NCBI GenBank assembly: GCA_016932015.1
Contig: JAFGDQ010000019.1
Location: 113,419-177,418, forward strand
Direction: 5' to 3'
Length of the DNA stretch: 64,000 nucleotides
From: Spirochaetota bacterium
GTDB taxonomy: Bacteria; Spirochaetota; UBA4802; JAFGDQ01
Made by a program: the position numbers and the translations under genes. The notes below the pieces were generated by a model. It did no database searches. It saw nothing but the letters and a program-made list of their open reading frames with translations, and was not told the DNA's origin. Below are positions 37,748 to 47,552 of the stretch, one piece after another. Numbering within the stretch: position 1 is the stretch's first letter; each line of letters begins with the position of its first letter.

Positions 37748-38170
37748 TTATTCTCCGGAATTTTTTTTGTATACATCTCCTCTGTCAATTTTTACAGCTT
37801 CACCTTTTACATATATTACCGAATAATTTTCTGTGTTCCCATACTGAAATGCATTATTAAAATAAAATATTATTCTGGTGTTATCCGGTTTACTGCACTG
37901 TTTTTGAATGATATCGGAACTGCTCATGTCTGACGGTAGTTTGGGATCTTTTTTTATTATCCGCATTGAATACGGTTCGCCTACTGCAGCAATTGATTCA
38001 CAGGGATTCATGCCCAGTATGATAATGCCTTCAAGAAGTCCCATTCTGTTTAGAATGTCCATCTTCGGGTGACTGTTTATGTAAATATTTGCCTTTTCAA
38101 ATCTTTTCTTCTCAAGGGAGGAGCAGGATGCTGTTAATAATAGTATCAATAATATTACAAATTTTTTCAT
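37748..38170 (-). CDS. Small lipoprotein of unknown function
   Basis: A 140-residue protein with a lipoprotein signal peptide; the lipobox is LTASC, so C16 should be lipidated. The mature part contains a beta-rich region similar in feel to SmpA/OmlA-type domains (GLLEGIIILGMNPCESIAAVGEP, then YVKGEAVKID), in which a short alpha-beta module recognises envelope proteins, but this is a weak resemblance. Two further cysteines (about 56 and 91) may form a disulfide. Confidence 0.7.
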   Translation of the reverse strand: MKKFVILLILLLTASCSSLEKKRFEKANIYINSHPKMDILNRMGLLEGIIILGMNPCESIAAVGEPYSMRIIKKDPKLPSDMSSSDIIQKQCSKPDNTRIIFYFNNAFQYGNTENYSVIYVKGEAVKIDRGDVYKKNSGE

Positions 38171-38367
38171 AACGGATACCGTAGTTTTATTATAAATAAA
38201 GTAATGTGTTAATACAGGAATTGATTTGAATTTATTTTATTTATGTTTAATCAGTAGATTAGAATAATTAAAGTTCGTCAATAAGTCAAATTGAATTTAT
38301 TATAAAATTAAAACATATTTTAAAATTGATGCCGGAAGATTACTGTTTCAATATATGAAACAGGATG

Positions 38368-39060
38368 TTATGATTTAAGATATTTTTGAGTATGAGGGCA
38401 TATTGCCATACATATTCCGCATGTACCGTGTGTTTCTCCGAGTTTTTCTCCGCGTTTATGAACAGCATCGCTGCAAGCCTCAAAATCAACAAGGTCATCC
38501 CTGTCAAGATTTGCATTCCATGTTCTGTTCTTGAGAGCATTCCCGGGACAGCTGTCAATGCATACTGTGCAGTTGCCGCAAAGGCATTCATATTCGGTAG
38601 CCGTAGTTTCAAGCGGAGCGTCTGTCAGTATTGACGTGAACCTGACAGCACTTCCGTATGTTTCTGTTATAAGCAGAGAACTTTTCGCGATCCAGCCGAG
38701 TCCTGCAATTGCAGCTACGGTTTTATGCGGAATCACTGCGTAAGTCTGGGAGTTCTGATTCTGCTGCTTCCGTACATGCTCAACTGTCTGCGCTATTGCT
38801 TTGTGTCCCAGGCTGTTTATATAATTCTGAACAGCTATACTTATAGCGTCCAGTTTTGAGGTTACAGTATTATATTCATTAACATATTCAATTGTAGGCT
38901 CAACAGGAATACGGGAAACAATTTCAGGATTAAGCGCAATTCCTATTGCGATCCCGGAAGGAAGTCCTGAGCGGCTTTCATCAGGGATTGCTTTTAAATC
39001 GGCAAAGCCGATTAAATCTGCGCCTGTGTTCAAAATAAATTCTTTAAAATTTTCCGGCAT
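38368..39060 (-). CDS. QueG-like double [4Fe-4S] protein
   Basis: A 230-residue protein with a QueG-like N-terminal corrinoid/reductase-type domain (AAIAGLGWIAKSSLLIT) and a C-terminal bicluster ferredoxin: C161, C164, C167, C171P and C196, C214, C217, C221P. Epoxyqueuosine reductases are usually 300-380 residues, so this is a short relative, possibly with a different substrate. The frame is open from 39096, but GAGGAG spaced 6 bases before the ATG at 39060 sets the start. Confidence 0.82.
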   Translation of the reverse strand: MPENFKEFILNTGADLIGFADLKAIPDESRSGLPSGIAIGIALNPEIVSRIPVEPTIEYVNEYNTVTSKLDAISIAVQNYINSLGHKAIAQTVEHVRKQQNQNSQTYAVIPHKTVAAIAGLGWIAKSSLLITETYGSAVRFTSILTDAPLETTATEYECLCGNCTVCIDSCPGNALKNRTWNANLDRDDLVDFEACSDAVHKRGEKLGETHGTCGICMAICPHTQKYLKS

Positions 39061-39142
39061 TCTGTTCTCCTCGTGAAAGTTATAAAAGGCGGACAAAGGT
39101 TATTTTCTTAGTTTCAGAATTAAGTTTTTAAAATTAACAGTA

Positions 39143-39652
39143 TCAGGCAGCACTGCCCGGGCAAATAATTTTCATTTTGCATTTTGCGCATGACATTTTT
39201 CTTGAGATAACAGAGCTGTACAGAATAACAGCAAGCAGTAAGATAAAAAGCATAAGCTTGTAAACAGAAAAGTTAAGTATCATTGAAATTATTCCGGATA
39301 CTGCCGGTATCAGGGCCATTAACCCGAATAAGACAGGAGCAATTTTCTGTCCTGTACAGCCGGAAAATTCTTCGATTTTACCTTGCTTATACAAAAGAGC
39401 TGAAATATTTCCCCATGCAACATGGCATCTTTTGCCGTAATAATAACAGCCTGTACAAATAAGTTTTCTCATTATAATAATTATCATAATTAATGCGGCG
39501 GTTAGAAAAATCAGGCTCAGAATAAAGCTGATCTGTGATATTATAAATGTTCCCAGAGTGAGCCATATAGCAATGGAAAGATTTTCAGTAATTACTGCCT
39601 GTACGGGATATTTCTCAAGTCCTTCATTAAATAAATTGATTTGATTGCCCAT
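39143..39652 (-). CDS. Cysteine-rich membrane protein of unknown function
   Basis: A 169-residue protein with four hydrophobic segments (about 25-45, 46-62, 103-122, 125-145) and two cytoplasm-side cysteine clusters: CTGCYYYGKRC near 67-77 and a C-terminal CAKCKMKIICPG near 154-165. The spacing could bind Fe-S or zinc. I do not recognise the family. It lies 82 bases upstream of the QueG-like gene on the same strand, so a shared redox role is possible. GGAG is well placed before the ATG. Confidence 0.7.
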   Translation of the reverse strand: MGNQINLFNEGLEKYPVQAVITENLSIAIWLTLGTFIISQISFILSLIFLTAALIMIIIIMRKLICTGCYYYGKRCHVAWGNISALLYKQGKIEEFSGCTGQKIAPVLFGLMALIPAVSGIISMILNFSVYKLMLFILLLAVILYSSVISRKMSCAKCKMKIICPGSAA

Positions 39653-39921
39653 ATTCGTACTCCGGTTAATTCCTGCTATTGCAAAGATAAAGATTAATTA
39701 ATAAATACAGTTAATAAAAGATATATTATGAAATAAATATTTATTTATAATTTTGTACATCTTTTTTTAATTATTTGAGCAGTTTTTTCGGCATAAGTTG
39801 TAATTAAAAGTATATTGCATATATGAATTGCAAAACAGGATGTTAAAATTTGTATTATATTTTGAAAATATTGAAAGAAATCGGGCGGGGGCGCTGATTG
39901 TTGATAATCAGCGGTATTGTG

Positions 39922-40989
39922 TTATACATTAAACCTGAAGTTTATCATGTCTCCGTCAGCGACAATGTAATCCTTGCCCATGACATAAATTTTGCCGGCC
40001 TGTTTCAGTTTGTCTTCGCTGCCGTGTTCAATGAATTCATCGTATTTCATGATTTCAGCTCTTATGAAGCCGCGCTGAATGTCCGAATGGATCGCGCCTG
40101 CAGCTTCGGGAGCTGTTGAGTCTTTACGTACAAGCCATTGCTTGACTTCGTCAGTGCCTACAGTAAAGAAGGAGATAAGGCCGAGAGCTTCCATGCACAG
40201 TGCGGACAGAATATTGATCGCAGGTTCTGTAATTCCGGACGCCTCCATGAATTCCTGGCGTTCCTCCTCTGTGTCGAGTGCCTGAATTTCAGCTTCCGTT
40301 TTCGCGGATATCTGCATGACTTTTATATTGTGGTCTTTGTATTTTGCGGAAATACTGTCAACTAATGTCGTATCAGCCATTCCGTTATCATCAGTATTGA
40401 TTACTACTATAAATTCTTTCAGTGTTATGAAAGGATAGCTTAGAATGATTTTCCATTCATCTTCGGAAATTTCACGGGTGCGTAGAGGCAGGTCTTTTTC
40501 AAGATGCTCTTTGAAGGAGAGAAGCAGGGCTTCCTCTTTTTTATCCTGATCCGCATTCGCCTTTTTCAGGTTCTTGGTAATTCGTTCCAGCCTCTTTTCA
40601 ATAAAAAGAAGATCGTGAAGTATAAGTTCGCCTGTTATTTCCTCTATATCTCTTTCAGGACCAACAGATCCGTTAACATGATATATCGAATCATCACTGA
40701 ATGACCTTGCTACAAGGCATATAGCATCAAGATTGGCAATGTCCTTGAATATGGCGCCTTCCTGAATCATTCTCTTGTCCAGATCAGGCATTAAATCCAT
40801 AACAATCTGTGCTGGAGCTGTGCTTTTAGGATTATAATGCTTTGAGAGAAAATCAATTCTTTCATCGCGTATTTCAGATATTCCGGGGATGATCTTTACT
40901 TCTGTTGTTGATGTTACATTGTTTCCTGTTAATAAATTAAATAATGTCTTTTTTCCGCTGTTAGGCAGTCCTATGATTCCTATTTTCAT
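39922..40989 (-). CDS. YchF/Ola1-like protein with degenerate nucleotide-binding motifs
   Basis: A 355-residue protein matching YchF over its whole length, including the C-terminal TGS-type domain (FFTVGTDEVKQWLVRKDSTAPEAAGAIHSDIQRGFIRAE and VMGKDYIVADGDMINFRFNV). The P-loop reads GLPNSGKKT instead of GLPN(V/A)GKST, so the magnesium-coordinating Ser is Lys; the G3 DIAGLVKGA box is replaced by DLMPDLDKRM; and the switch-region NKP...EPN is not present. It may be an inactive or altered paralogue, with a normal YchF possibly elsewhere in the genome. Confidence 0.85.
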   Translation of the reverse strand: MKIGIIGLPNSGKKTLFNLLTGNNVTSTTEVKIIPGISEIRDERIDFLSKHYNPKSTAPAQIVMDLMPDLDKRMIQEGAIFKDIANLDAICLVARSFSDDSIYHVNGSVGPERDIEEITGELILHDLLFIEKRLERITKNLKKANADQDKKEEALLLSFKEHLEKDLPLRTREISEDEWKIILSYPFITLKEFIVVINTDDNGMADTTLVDSISAKYKDHNIKVMQISAKTEAEIQALDTEEERQEFMEASGITEPAINILSALCMEALGLISFFTVGTDEVKQWLVRKDSTAPEAAGAIHSDIQRGFIRAEIMKYDEFIEHGSEDKLKQAGKIYVMGKDYIVADGDMINFRFNV

Positions 40990-41112
40990 TTCAATTCCTG
41001 TATTATTAATAATTCAATATATTGCTATCTGTCTGAGTATTTTCGATTTGTTGGACTATTTAGAAATACGTATCAGTAATATCAAATCAAATTTCAGGTA
41101 ATTTAAATTTTT

Positions 41113-41149
41113 TATATGAGGCTTATTATAAGTATATAAGCCTCATATA
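41113..41149 (-). terminator. Perfect 14-bp stem after the RND pump gene
   Basis: TATATGAGGCTTAT pairs with ATAAGCCTCATATA around a 9-base loop, 20 bases after the RND stop codon. There is no good T-run, so factor-assisted termination or an RNA-stability element is equally possible. Confidence 0.5.
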
Positions 41150-41168
41150 AAAGGATATTAATATTAAT

Positions 41169-44100
41169 TTATGCAGGATTGCCGACTTTAGGTTTTCTGA
41201 CTTTAATAACAGCAAAAAGAGCGGGAATAAATATCAGTGTTACAATTGTACAGAAAACAATTCCCCATGCCATAACAAGTACCATGGGTCTGATTGAAGG
41301 GACATCTCCTCCCAAACCATATGCTGCAGGCAGAAGGCCTGCAAAAGTTGTCAGGGTTGTCAGGACAACGGGCCGAAGGCGAGCGGAAGCTGCTTTTATA
41401 CAGTTCTGTATTGTATAACCTGCTGCTTTACATGCTTTTGACAGATGATTGATCATTACAATTGTATCATTAACAACCACACCGATAAGCCCTATCATTC
41501 CCAAAAGCGATATCATAATGAGCGGTCTTCCATGAATAAGAAGAGTAAGGAAAGTGCCTCCTATGGCAAACGGAACAACTGACATTATCATCGCTGGAAG
41601 CAGGTATGAGTCGAACAAAATCACCAGAATAAAGTAAATTGATACGACCACAAATATGCCTGCGAACTTGATTCCGCTCATGCTTTCCTGCGATTCAGCC
41701 TGTTCACCTCCATAGATGATTCTTACATCTGATGGGAGAGTATTCTCAAACTCTGATTTAATTTTAGCATTTATTTCCGAAGAAGTTGTTATGTTTTCAT
41801 CAATATTCGCGCTTATTGTTACAGAGCGGTTTCCGCCGTAATGGGCGATTGCCGCAGGGGAGGTCTGGTCTTCAAGACGGGCGACATGCCTCAGCCTGAT
41901 CATGCGAACATTTGAATTCGTGACAGGAATGTCGAGTATATTGTCTTCCCTGAAATGAGCACTGTCTTTAAGTTTGATCCTGAAATCTACTGTTTCCCCT
42001 TCATTTCTTATTGTAGTTACGACTTCGCCTTCAAAAGCGGAACGAATAGTTGAGGCAACATCATATGAAGTAAGCCCGAGCCTGCTTAACATCTTATAGT
42101 CCAGAAGAACAGCAAGCTCGTCTTTGCCCGCAGTGTCCGTTGTTTCAATATTGATCACCCCGTCCTGCTTTTCAAGAAATGCCGTAAAAGAATCACCGGC
42201 CTTTTTTCTTGCAAGGTCATTTCCTGAAACCATGGTTATTTCCACAGGCTTTCCTACAGGCAGTCCTGCCGGAATATCAACAGTGAGTTTCTGCAGGTTT
42301 AATTCAGATTTAAGGTCGTCAGCTTTCTGTTTAAATCCGGCAATGAGGTTCTCACACGTTATATCTCTTTCAGCTGACGGAATCAGGTTTACATTTATCA
42401 GTGCCCAGTTAGAATGAAACCCGAGGGTTGTCCCGAAATAATCAGTATCATGATGTCCGATTTCAGAGGAAACACCCATCAGAATATTTTCAGGCATATA
42501 TTCAAGAATAGCTTTCTCTATTTCCGATACCGCTTTTTCGGTTTTTAAAAGCGGGGTGCCCTCTTTTGCTTCAATAACAAGCTGAAAAGTATCAGGGTCG
42601 ATATCCTCATCAAGCATAAACTTGATATTCATTGATGTAAATGCGATAAGCAGAACCAGCAATAAAACAAATGCAGTTAGCACTGTCCCTTTTCTTTTAA
42701 GGCATTTAGCGAGAAAGGACTCATAGGCAATTAAAACGATATTAAAGGCTTTATCTCTTTTATTTTCCAATGATTTTGTTTTTGCATTTTTTCCCATGGC
42801 AGGAAGAAATTTCGAAACGAATTTTGTAATTTTATTTTTACGCCCGGGATTTTTATTGCCTGCTGACATGTGAACAGGAAGAAAAAATATTGAATCAATA
42901 AAAGATATTGCAAGAAGTATAATCACTACTCCGGGAATAGCCTTTCCGAAGCGTCCCATTACACCCGGGATAAAAATTATAGGGAAAAATGCGAGTATGG
43001 TTGTCATTATTGAACCTGCAACAGGTATAGCCATTGACATTACTCCGTCCAGCAGTGATTTGCTGTCCCATTTTCCCTCTTGCCTGATTGTATGAATATT
43101 TTCGGTAATAACTATAGCGTCATCTACAAGTATACCAATTAGAAGTATCATGGCAAGCAGTGTGGCTGTATTAATGGAAATTCCGAAAATGCTGAACAGT
43201 GCAAAGGAGGTAATAACAGAAAAAGGAATTCCAAACGCACTCCAGAATCCGCTTTTGAAATCAAGAAAAATAAACAGAAGAATAAGGACAAGGAAAAAAC
43301 CGAGTAATCCGTTGGAAATCATCATGCTGATCATGATTTTTGTAAAGACAGAGTTATTTGTCACTACCTTAGCATTTACTGAAGCAGGCAGACTTTTTTT
43401 AAAAGCCCCGAATGTTGAAAATACAGTTTCTCCGAGCCGTATAATATCCGACTCGGGGTTGCTGATAACTATCAGCCCTATGGACCTTTTGCCGTTTCCA
43501 TGATACAAATACATGGGTTCTTCATATATATCCTTAACATCCGCAAGGTCTCCGACCCTTATTGAATAGCCTGAAAGATTGGATCGTACAATTACATCCT
43601 TAACTTCCATCGGGTCTGTGAACTCGGAAAGTGTAACAATATTTTTTTCAGATACATATGACTCAAGTGTACCGCCTGTATTCCTTACGTTTCGTGATCT
43701 GATAGCATGTACAATTGATTCAAAAGGAACCTGGTAGGACATCATTTTTTTCACATCAGCTTCAATGCGGATTTCGCGTTTTCTGTATCCCAGCCTTTCA
43801 ATTCTTGCTACTCCCTGAATGGATTTAAGCTTGTCTTCTAAATCGCGTGTATAACGCCTGACCTCACGCTCGTCATCACCTGAAAGAGCAACTTCGATTA
43901 CCGGGAAATTGGATGTCTTGATTTCGGAATATTCCGGCCTTTCAGTTACAGCCGGAGGCAGGTTGCTTACCCTTGAAAGCGCTTCGCGAATATCCTCCTT
44001 GATCTTTTCCGGGTTACCGGCCTCTCCATCCAGAATAAGAGTGATAACCGACAGATTCTCAAAAGACATGCTGGATATTTTTTTAATGTTTTCAACTTCC

Positions 44101-44318
44101 AGCATTCTCTCTTCAATTTTGTCAGTAACATATAATTCAACGTCTTCAGGTGAAGCACCCGGATATACGGTTCTTATTTGAACAATGTCAAATGATATTT
44201 CAGGCAGTATTTCTCTTTTTATGGAGAAAAGAGAAAAAATGCCAGCCATGAATAAAAGCAGGATGAACATGTTTGTAATTCTGTGATGAGTTAGGAAATA
44301 ATTTATGACAGATCTCAT
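41169..44318 (-). CDS. RND-family efflux transporter (inner-membrane pump)
   Basis: A 1049-residue resistance-nodulation-division pump with the usual 2 x 6 membrane helices and two large periplasmic loops. Family marks are the N-terminal YPGASPEDVE and the helix-4 proton-relay pair in GILVDDAIVITENI. It would export drugs, bile acids or metals, powered by protons. No membrane-fusion protein or TolC-like gene is beside it, so partners must be elsewhere. GAGGAG precedes the ATG. Confidence 0.94.
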   Translation of the reverse strand: MRSVINYFLTHHRITNMFILLLFMAGIFSLFSIKREILPEISFDIVQIRTVYPGASPEDVELYVTDKIEERMLEVENIKKISSMSFENLSVITLILDGEAGNPEKIKEDIREALSRVSNLPPAVTERPEYSEIKTSNFPVIEVALSGDDEREVRRYTRDLEDKLKSIQGVARIERLGYRKREIRIEADVKKMMSYQVPFESIVHAIRSRNVRNTGGTLESYVSEKNIVTLSEFTDPMEVKDVIVRSNLSGYSIRVGDLADVKDIYEEPMYLYHGNGKRSIGLIVISNPESDIIRLGETVFSTFGAFKKSLPASVNAKVVTNNSVFTKIMISMMISNGLLGFFLVLILLFIFLDFKSGFWSAFGIPFSVITSFALFSIFGISINTATLLAMILLIGILVDDAIVITENIHTIRQEGKWDSKSLLDGVMSMAIPVAGSIMTTILAFFPIIFIPGVMGRFGKAIPGVVIILLAISFIDSIFFLPVHMSAGNKNPGRKNKITKFVSKFLPAMGKNAKTKSLENKRDKAFNIVLIAYESFLAKCLKRKGTVLTAFVLLLVLLIAFTSMNIKFMLDEDIDPDTFQLVIEAKEGTPLLKTEKAVSEIEKAILEYMPENILMGVSSEIGHHDTDYFGTTLGFHSNWALINVNLIPSAERDITCENLIAGFKQKADDLKSELNLQKLTVDIPAGLPVGKPVEITMVSGNDLARKKAGDSFTAFLEKQDGVINIETTDTAGKDELAVLLDYKMLSRLGLTSYDVASTIRSAFEGEVVTTIRNEGETVDFRIKLKDSAHFREDNILDIPVTNSNVRMIRLRHVARLEDQTSPAAIAHYGGNRSVTISANIDENITTSSEINAKIKSEFENTLPSDVRIIYGGEQAESQESMSGIKFAGIFVVVSIYFILVILFDSYLLPAMIMSVVPFAIGGTFLTLLIHGRPLIMISLLGMIGLIGVVVNDTIVMINHLSKACKAAGYTIQNCIKAASARLRPVVLTTLTTFAGLLPAAYGLGGDVPSIRPMVLVMAWGIVFCTIVTLIFIPALFAVIKVRKPKVGNPA

Positions 44319-44462
44319 TCTTTCTCCTCTTTTATAACGTAAACAATAATTGGATTGAAGTTATTTAATAAAAAAATATTCCTGATTGATAAATTAAAGA
44401 TGAAATTTTATTGAGAATTCGTATAAATGATTCCGTGTTTAAAAAAAATCAGAATTAAAAAT

Positions 44463-45095
44463 TTAATAAGAATTATCCGGGCTTCGGAACAGCTCCCACA
44501 TTGGAAGTTCAATTTTCGGTATTGTAACTTTTTTGATCAGCTGAAAACCGAAATGTTTGTATAATTCTACATTGTTCTCCGTTTCAGTTTCAAGATAAAG
44601 ATACAGCCCTGCGCGGCTGCAGGAGTCAATGAGTGCATGCAGCATTTTTTTCCCGAAACCTTTTCCCTGAAATTCTTCCGCTACACCAATAGCAAAAAGG
44701 TAAACATAAGGCCTCCCTTTCATATTTTCATTTCTGTCCGGTGTCAGCGTGCTCCCTACAGGCTTCATTTTTCTGCCCGCATCTGAACCCAGTTTTATTG
44801 CTGAAATAATTGCCCCGCTTTTAATCAGGCGCGGAAATGTCATGTCTGCAAGTTCTCCGGGAACAATTACTGCAACCCCTTCCATCTCCGGTGAAGCTGC
44901 ATATACCTGTCCGTATTTAAGTCCGAACCTTAAAGGTGTTTCAAAGAGTAATCTTCGTTTCCGGTCAGGGTCTGGAACGTTCTCCAGCACCTTATTCCAT
45001 ACCGGATCATGCTTAAAAGCATCACCCAGTATAATTCCGGCTTTTGTGATGTGTGATTTGTTCAGCCTGTAAAGGTCATTAATCTCAGGTTTCAT
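44463..45095 (-). CDS. GNAT-family N-acetyltransferase
   Basis: A 210-residue acetyltransferase. The acetyl-CoA loop is VAEEFQGKGFGKKML, followed by the C-terminal NVELYKHFGFQLI. Substrate unknown. The frame extends upstream to 45290, but the ATG at 45095 has GAGG spaced 8 bases upstream and matches the family start, so the extra 65 codons are discarded. Confidence 0.85.
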   Translation of the reverse strand: MKPEINDLYRLNKSHITKAGIILGDAFKHDPVWNKVLENVPDPDRKRRLLFETPLRFGLKYGQVYAASPEMEGVAVIVPGELADMTFPRLIKSGAIISAIKLGSDAGRKMKPVGSTLTPDRNENMKGRPYVYLFAIGVAEEFQGKGFGKKMLHALIDSCSRAGLYLYLETETENNVELYKHFGFQLIKKVTIPKIELPMWELFRSPDNSY

Positions 45096-45409
45096 AAAAT
45101 TCGCCTCAGGAAAAAAATTTAAGTGTCCGGATTTTATATTTTTAAAAAATATTTTCAATAAATAATTATAATTTTCGTATTTTCCTGTTAATTCCCGCAG
45201 GATTACGCGGAAATTCCGGGTTATTGCATTACCCTGATAAGCAGCAGCCTGTATAAAGACAGTTAAAATAAATTGACATTCTGGAATCATTATCGTGTAA
45301 TAATTAATATACCATATTATCTGCTATTATCGTATTTTCGGTGCATAAAAAAATTATAGGGAGCAAATCGTTTTTCATATAGAGTCATTGAAAAACGCTG
45401 AACAGAAAA
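45096..45409. other. Divergent intergenic region with leader hairpin
   Basis: 314 bases between divergent genes. Near the right end a 9-bp perfect stem, CGTTTTTCA (45369-45377) with TGAAAAACG (45389-45397), lies 12 bases before the start of the OYE-family gene. It could affect its translation. Nothing else recognised. Confidence 0.45.
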
Positions 45410-47446
45410 ATGTATAAATGTAAATATCCGAATCTGTTTTCTCCAATAAAGCTGGGGGATGTTGTATTTCGTAACCGTATTTTTGCGGCTCCTGTGGGGT
45501 ATGAATATCTTTCTTCAGAAAATTATCCTCTGGATGAAACGATCGCATTTTATGAACGCAAGGCAATAGGCGGCGCGGCTACAGTGAATATAGGCTCTGC
45601 AGCCGTAGACAGTAAAAGAGGAGTGATCGGGCAGAGCAATCTTTATCTTGATGATCCTGAGTCGCTTCCTCCTGTGTACAGGCTAGCTTCTTCAATAAAC
45701 AGGCACGGTGCTGTTGCCGCAATTGAGCTGTCGCATTTCGGCGCTAATTCCTATATATGCAGAATGAGAGGTAATGAAATTTACGGAGCTGTGGACGGGG
45801 AGAACGGTCTCGGGCAGTTTGTTCCGCAGATGCCTGAAGAGATTATTGAAGAAACCATTGAAGCATTCGGTAATGCCGCCGCTTTCGCAAAGTTCTGCGG
45901 ATTCGGGCTTGCAACAATACATGCAGGGCACGGCTGGCTGCTGAATCAGTTCCTGGATCCTAATGTAAACAAACGTAAAGACCGGTGGGGCGGGAGCCTT
46001 GAAAACCGCTGTCGTTTCCTTCTGGCTATTATAGACAGAATAAAGAAAAAATGCGGTAAAGGATATCCCATTGATGTAAGAATGAGCGGTGCCACGTGTT
46101 ATGAGGGCGGTTACGGCATTGACGAAGGAGTTGCTATTGCGAAGCAGTTAGACGGAAAAGCAGACCTGATTCAGGTTTCCGCGGGAAACCATGAAGTGGC
46201 TGAGGTGTTTACTGTTACGCACCCGAGTATGTTTCTGCCTGACGGCGCAAATGTTAAGTATGCTGCAGAAGTAAGGAAGCATGTTAAAACTCCGGTTGCT
46301 GCTGTCGGAGCTTTAAGCGATCCCGAGCTTATGGAAGAGATTATTGCTTCAGGCAAAGCGGACGTTGTTATGGCTGCGCGAGCGCTTATAGCTGACCCCG
46401 ACCTTCCGAAAAAAGCACGTGCAGGAAAAACCGATGAGGTACGCACATGCATACGCTGCTTTGAATGTTTCGCGGGAATAACCACAAAGCGCCAGTACAG
46501 ATGCGCTGTTAACCCGGAAATCGGTTTTGAGCAGGACGCAAGGCATGCAAAGATTCCGTCCGTAAAGAAGACAGTGCTGATTGCAGGAGGGGGAATCGGC
46601 GGAATGCAGGCTGCTTTAACAGCATCAGAGCGGGGGCACAACGTAATTCTGTGCGAAAAGTCCGACAGGCTTGGCGGTGTTCTAAGATGCGAAGAGAAAG
46701 TACCGTTCAAAAAGCTTTTATCAGGCTATCTTGACCATCAGGTGAGAATGCTTTCCCGCTCTTCTGTGGATGTTCGTCTGAAAACAGAACTAACAGCTGA
46801 GACGGCGCATAAAGTAAACCCTGATGTAATAATCGCGTCTCTTGGTGCACGTGCAGTAATACCTGATATTCCGGGTATAGGCAGCAGCAATGTAATGAGT
46901 GCTGAGCAGGCTTATGTTGATCCTGATAGGACAGGGCGAAATATTGTTATACTTGGCGGCGGACTCGTAGGGGTTGAACTGGGAATTTATCTTTCAGGCC
47001 TGGAACGCAAAGTAACAATAATTGAAATGATGGAAACATTGAGCGACGGGGGAAATCCGGTACACGGCCTTGCGCTGATCAATGAACTGAATAAATATAA
47101 AATACAGGCTTCCACAGCAACAATGGCAGTGGAGATAAACAGGGAAGGCGCAGTCTGCGAATATGTTGGAGAGGCGTTTACTCTGCCTTCATGCCCTACT
47201 GTGCAGAGGGCTGTCTTAAATTCCGACAGTTTTAGAAAGACGGTACGCGCGGATGCTGAGGAAGGCAGCAGAAAGATGTTTGCAGCTGATACTGTGATTT
47301 ATGCTGCTGGCCGTGAACCGCTTCAGGCGGAAGCTGATGCGTTGCGTTTCTGTGCTCCTGAATTCTATCAGATCGGGGACTGCATTGTGCCCCGGAACAT
47401 TCACCACGCGACAGGTATGGCATATACCATTGCCCGTGATATTTAG
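45410..47446 (+). CDS. NADH:flavin oxidoreductase / 2,4-dienoyl-CoA reductase-type enzyme (OYE family)
   Basis: A 678-residue three-part flavoenzyme. The FMN TIM barrel of the old-yellow-enzyme family occupies about 1-350 (AAPVGYEYLSSENYP, HAGHGWLLNQFLDP, DRWGGSLENR); a [4Fe-4S] cysteine set is CIRCFEC...C near 347-366; and a pyridine-nucleotide:disulphide-reductase-like part carries FAD and NADH (GGGIGGMQAA near 390, GGGLVGVELG near 525). Such proteins reduce activated C=C bonds (dienoyl-CoA, steroids, bile acids, trimethylamine). The usual substrate-anion residues cannot be assigned by eye. Monocistronic. Confidence 0.9.
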   Translation: MYKCKYPNLFSPIKLGDVVFRNRIFAAPVGYEYLSSENYPLDETIAFYERKAIGGAATVNIGSAAVDSKRGVIGQSNLYLDDPESLPPVYRLASSINRHGAVAAIELSHFGANSYICRMRGNEIYGAVDGENGLGQFVPQMPEEIIEETIEAFGNAAAFAKFCGFGLATIHAGHGWLLNQFLDPNVNKRKDRWGGSLENRCRFLLAIIDRIKKKCGKGYPIDVRMSGATCYEGGYGIDEGVAIAKQLDGKADLIQVSAGNHEVAEVFTVTHPSMFLPDGANVKYAAEVRKHVKTPVAAVGALSDPELMEEIIASGKADVVMAARALIADPDLPKKARAGKTDEVRTCIRCFECFAGITTKRQYRCAVNPEIGFEQDARHAKIPSVKKTVLIAGGGIGGMQAALTASERGHNVILCEKSDRLGGVLRCEEKVPFKKLLSGYLDHQVRMLSRSSVDVRLKTELTAETAHKVNPDVIIASLGARAVIPDIPGIGSSNVMSAEQAYVDPDRTGRNIVILGGGLVGVELGIYLSGLERKVTIIEMMETLSDGGNPVHGLALINELNKYKIQASTATMAVEINREGAVCEYVGEAFTLPSCPTVQRAVLNSDSFRKTVRADAEEGSRKMFAADTVIYAAGREPLQAEADALRFCAPEFYQIGDCIVPRNIHHATGMAYTIARDI

Positions 47447-47552
47447 AGGTTGTCTTTATACTCAGGCAGCTATGCGTTAATAAAATTTAAAAAATTATTG
47501 CATTTATTTCAGTCTATGTGTTAAAATAAATAATGACAGGCAGAATAAAAAA

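Noticed and set aside
45096..45290. 65-codon N-terminal extension of the GNAT gene
   Set aside because: The GAGG-preceded ATG at 45095 fits the family start; the extension is not conserved-looking.
46171..46710. 179-codon minus-strand frame inside the OYE-family gene
   Set aside because: Composition mirrors the opposite strand of a real enzyme; no motif, no ribosome site.
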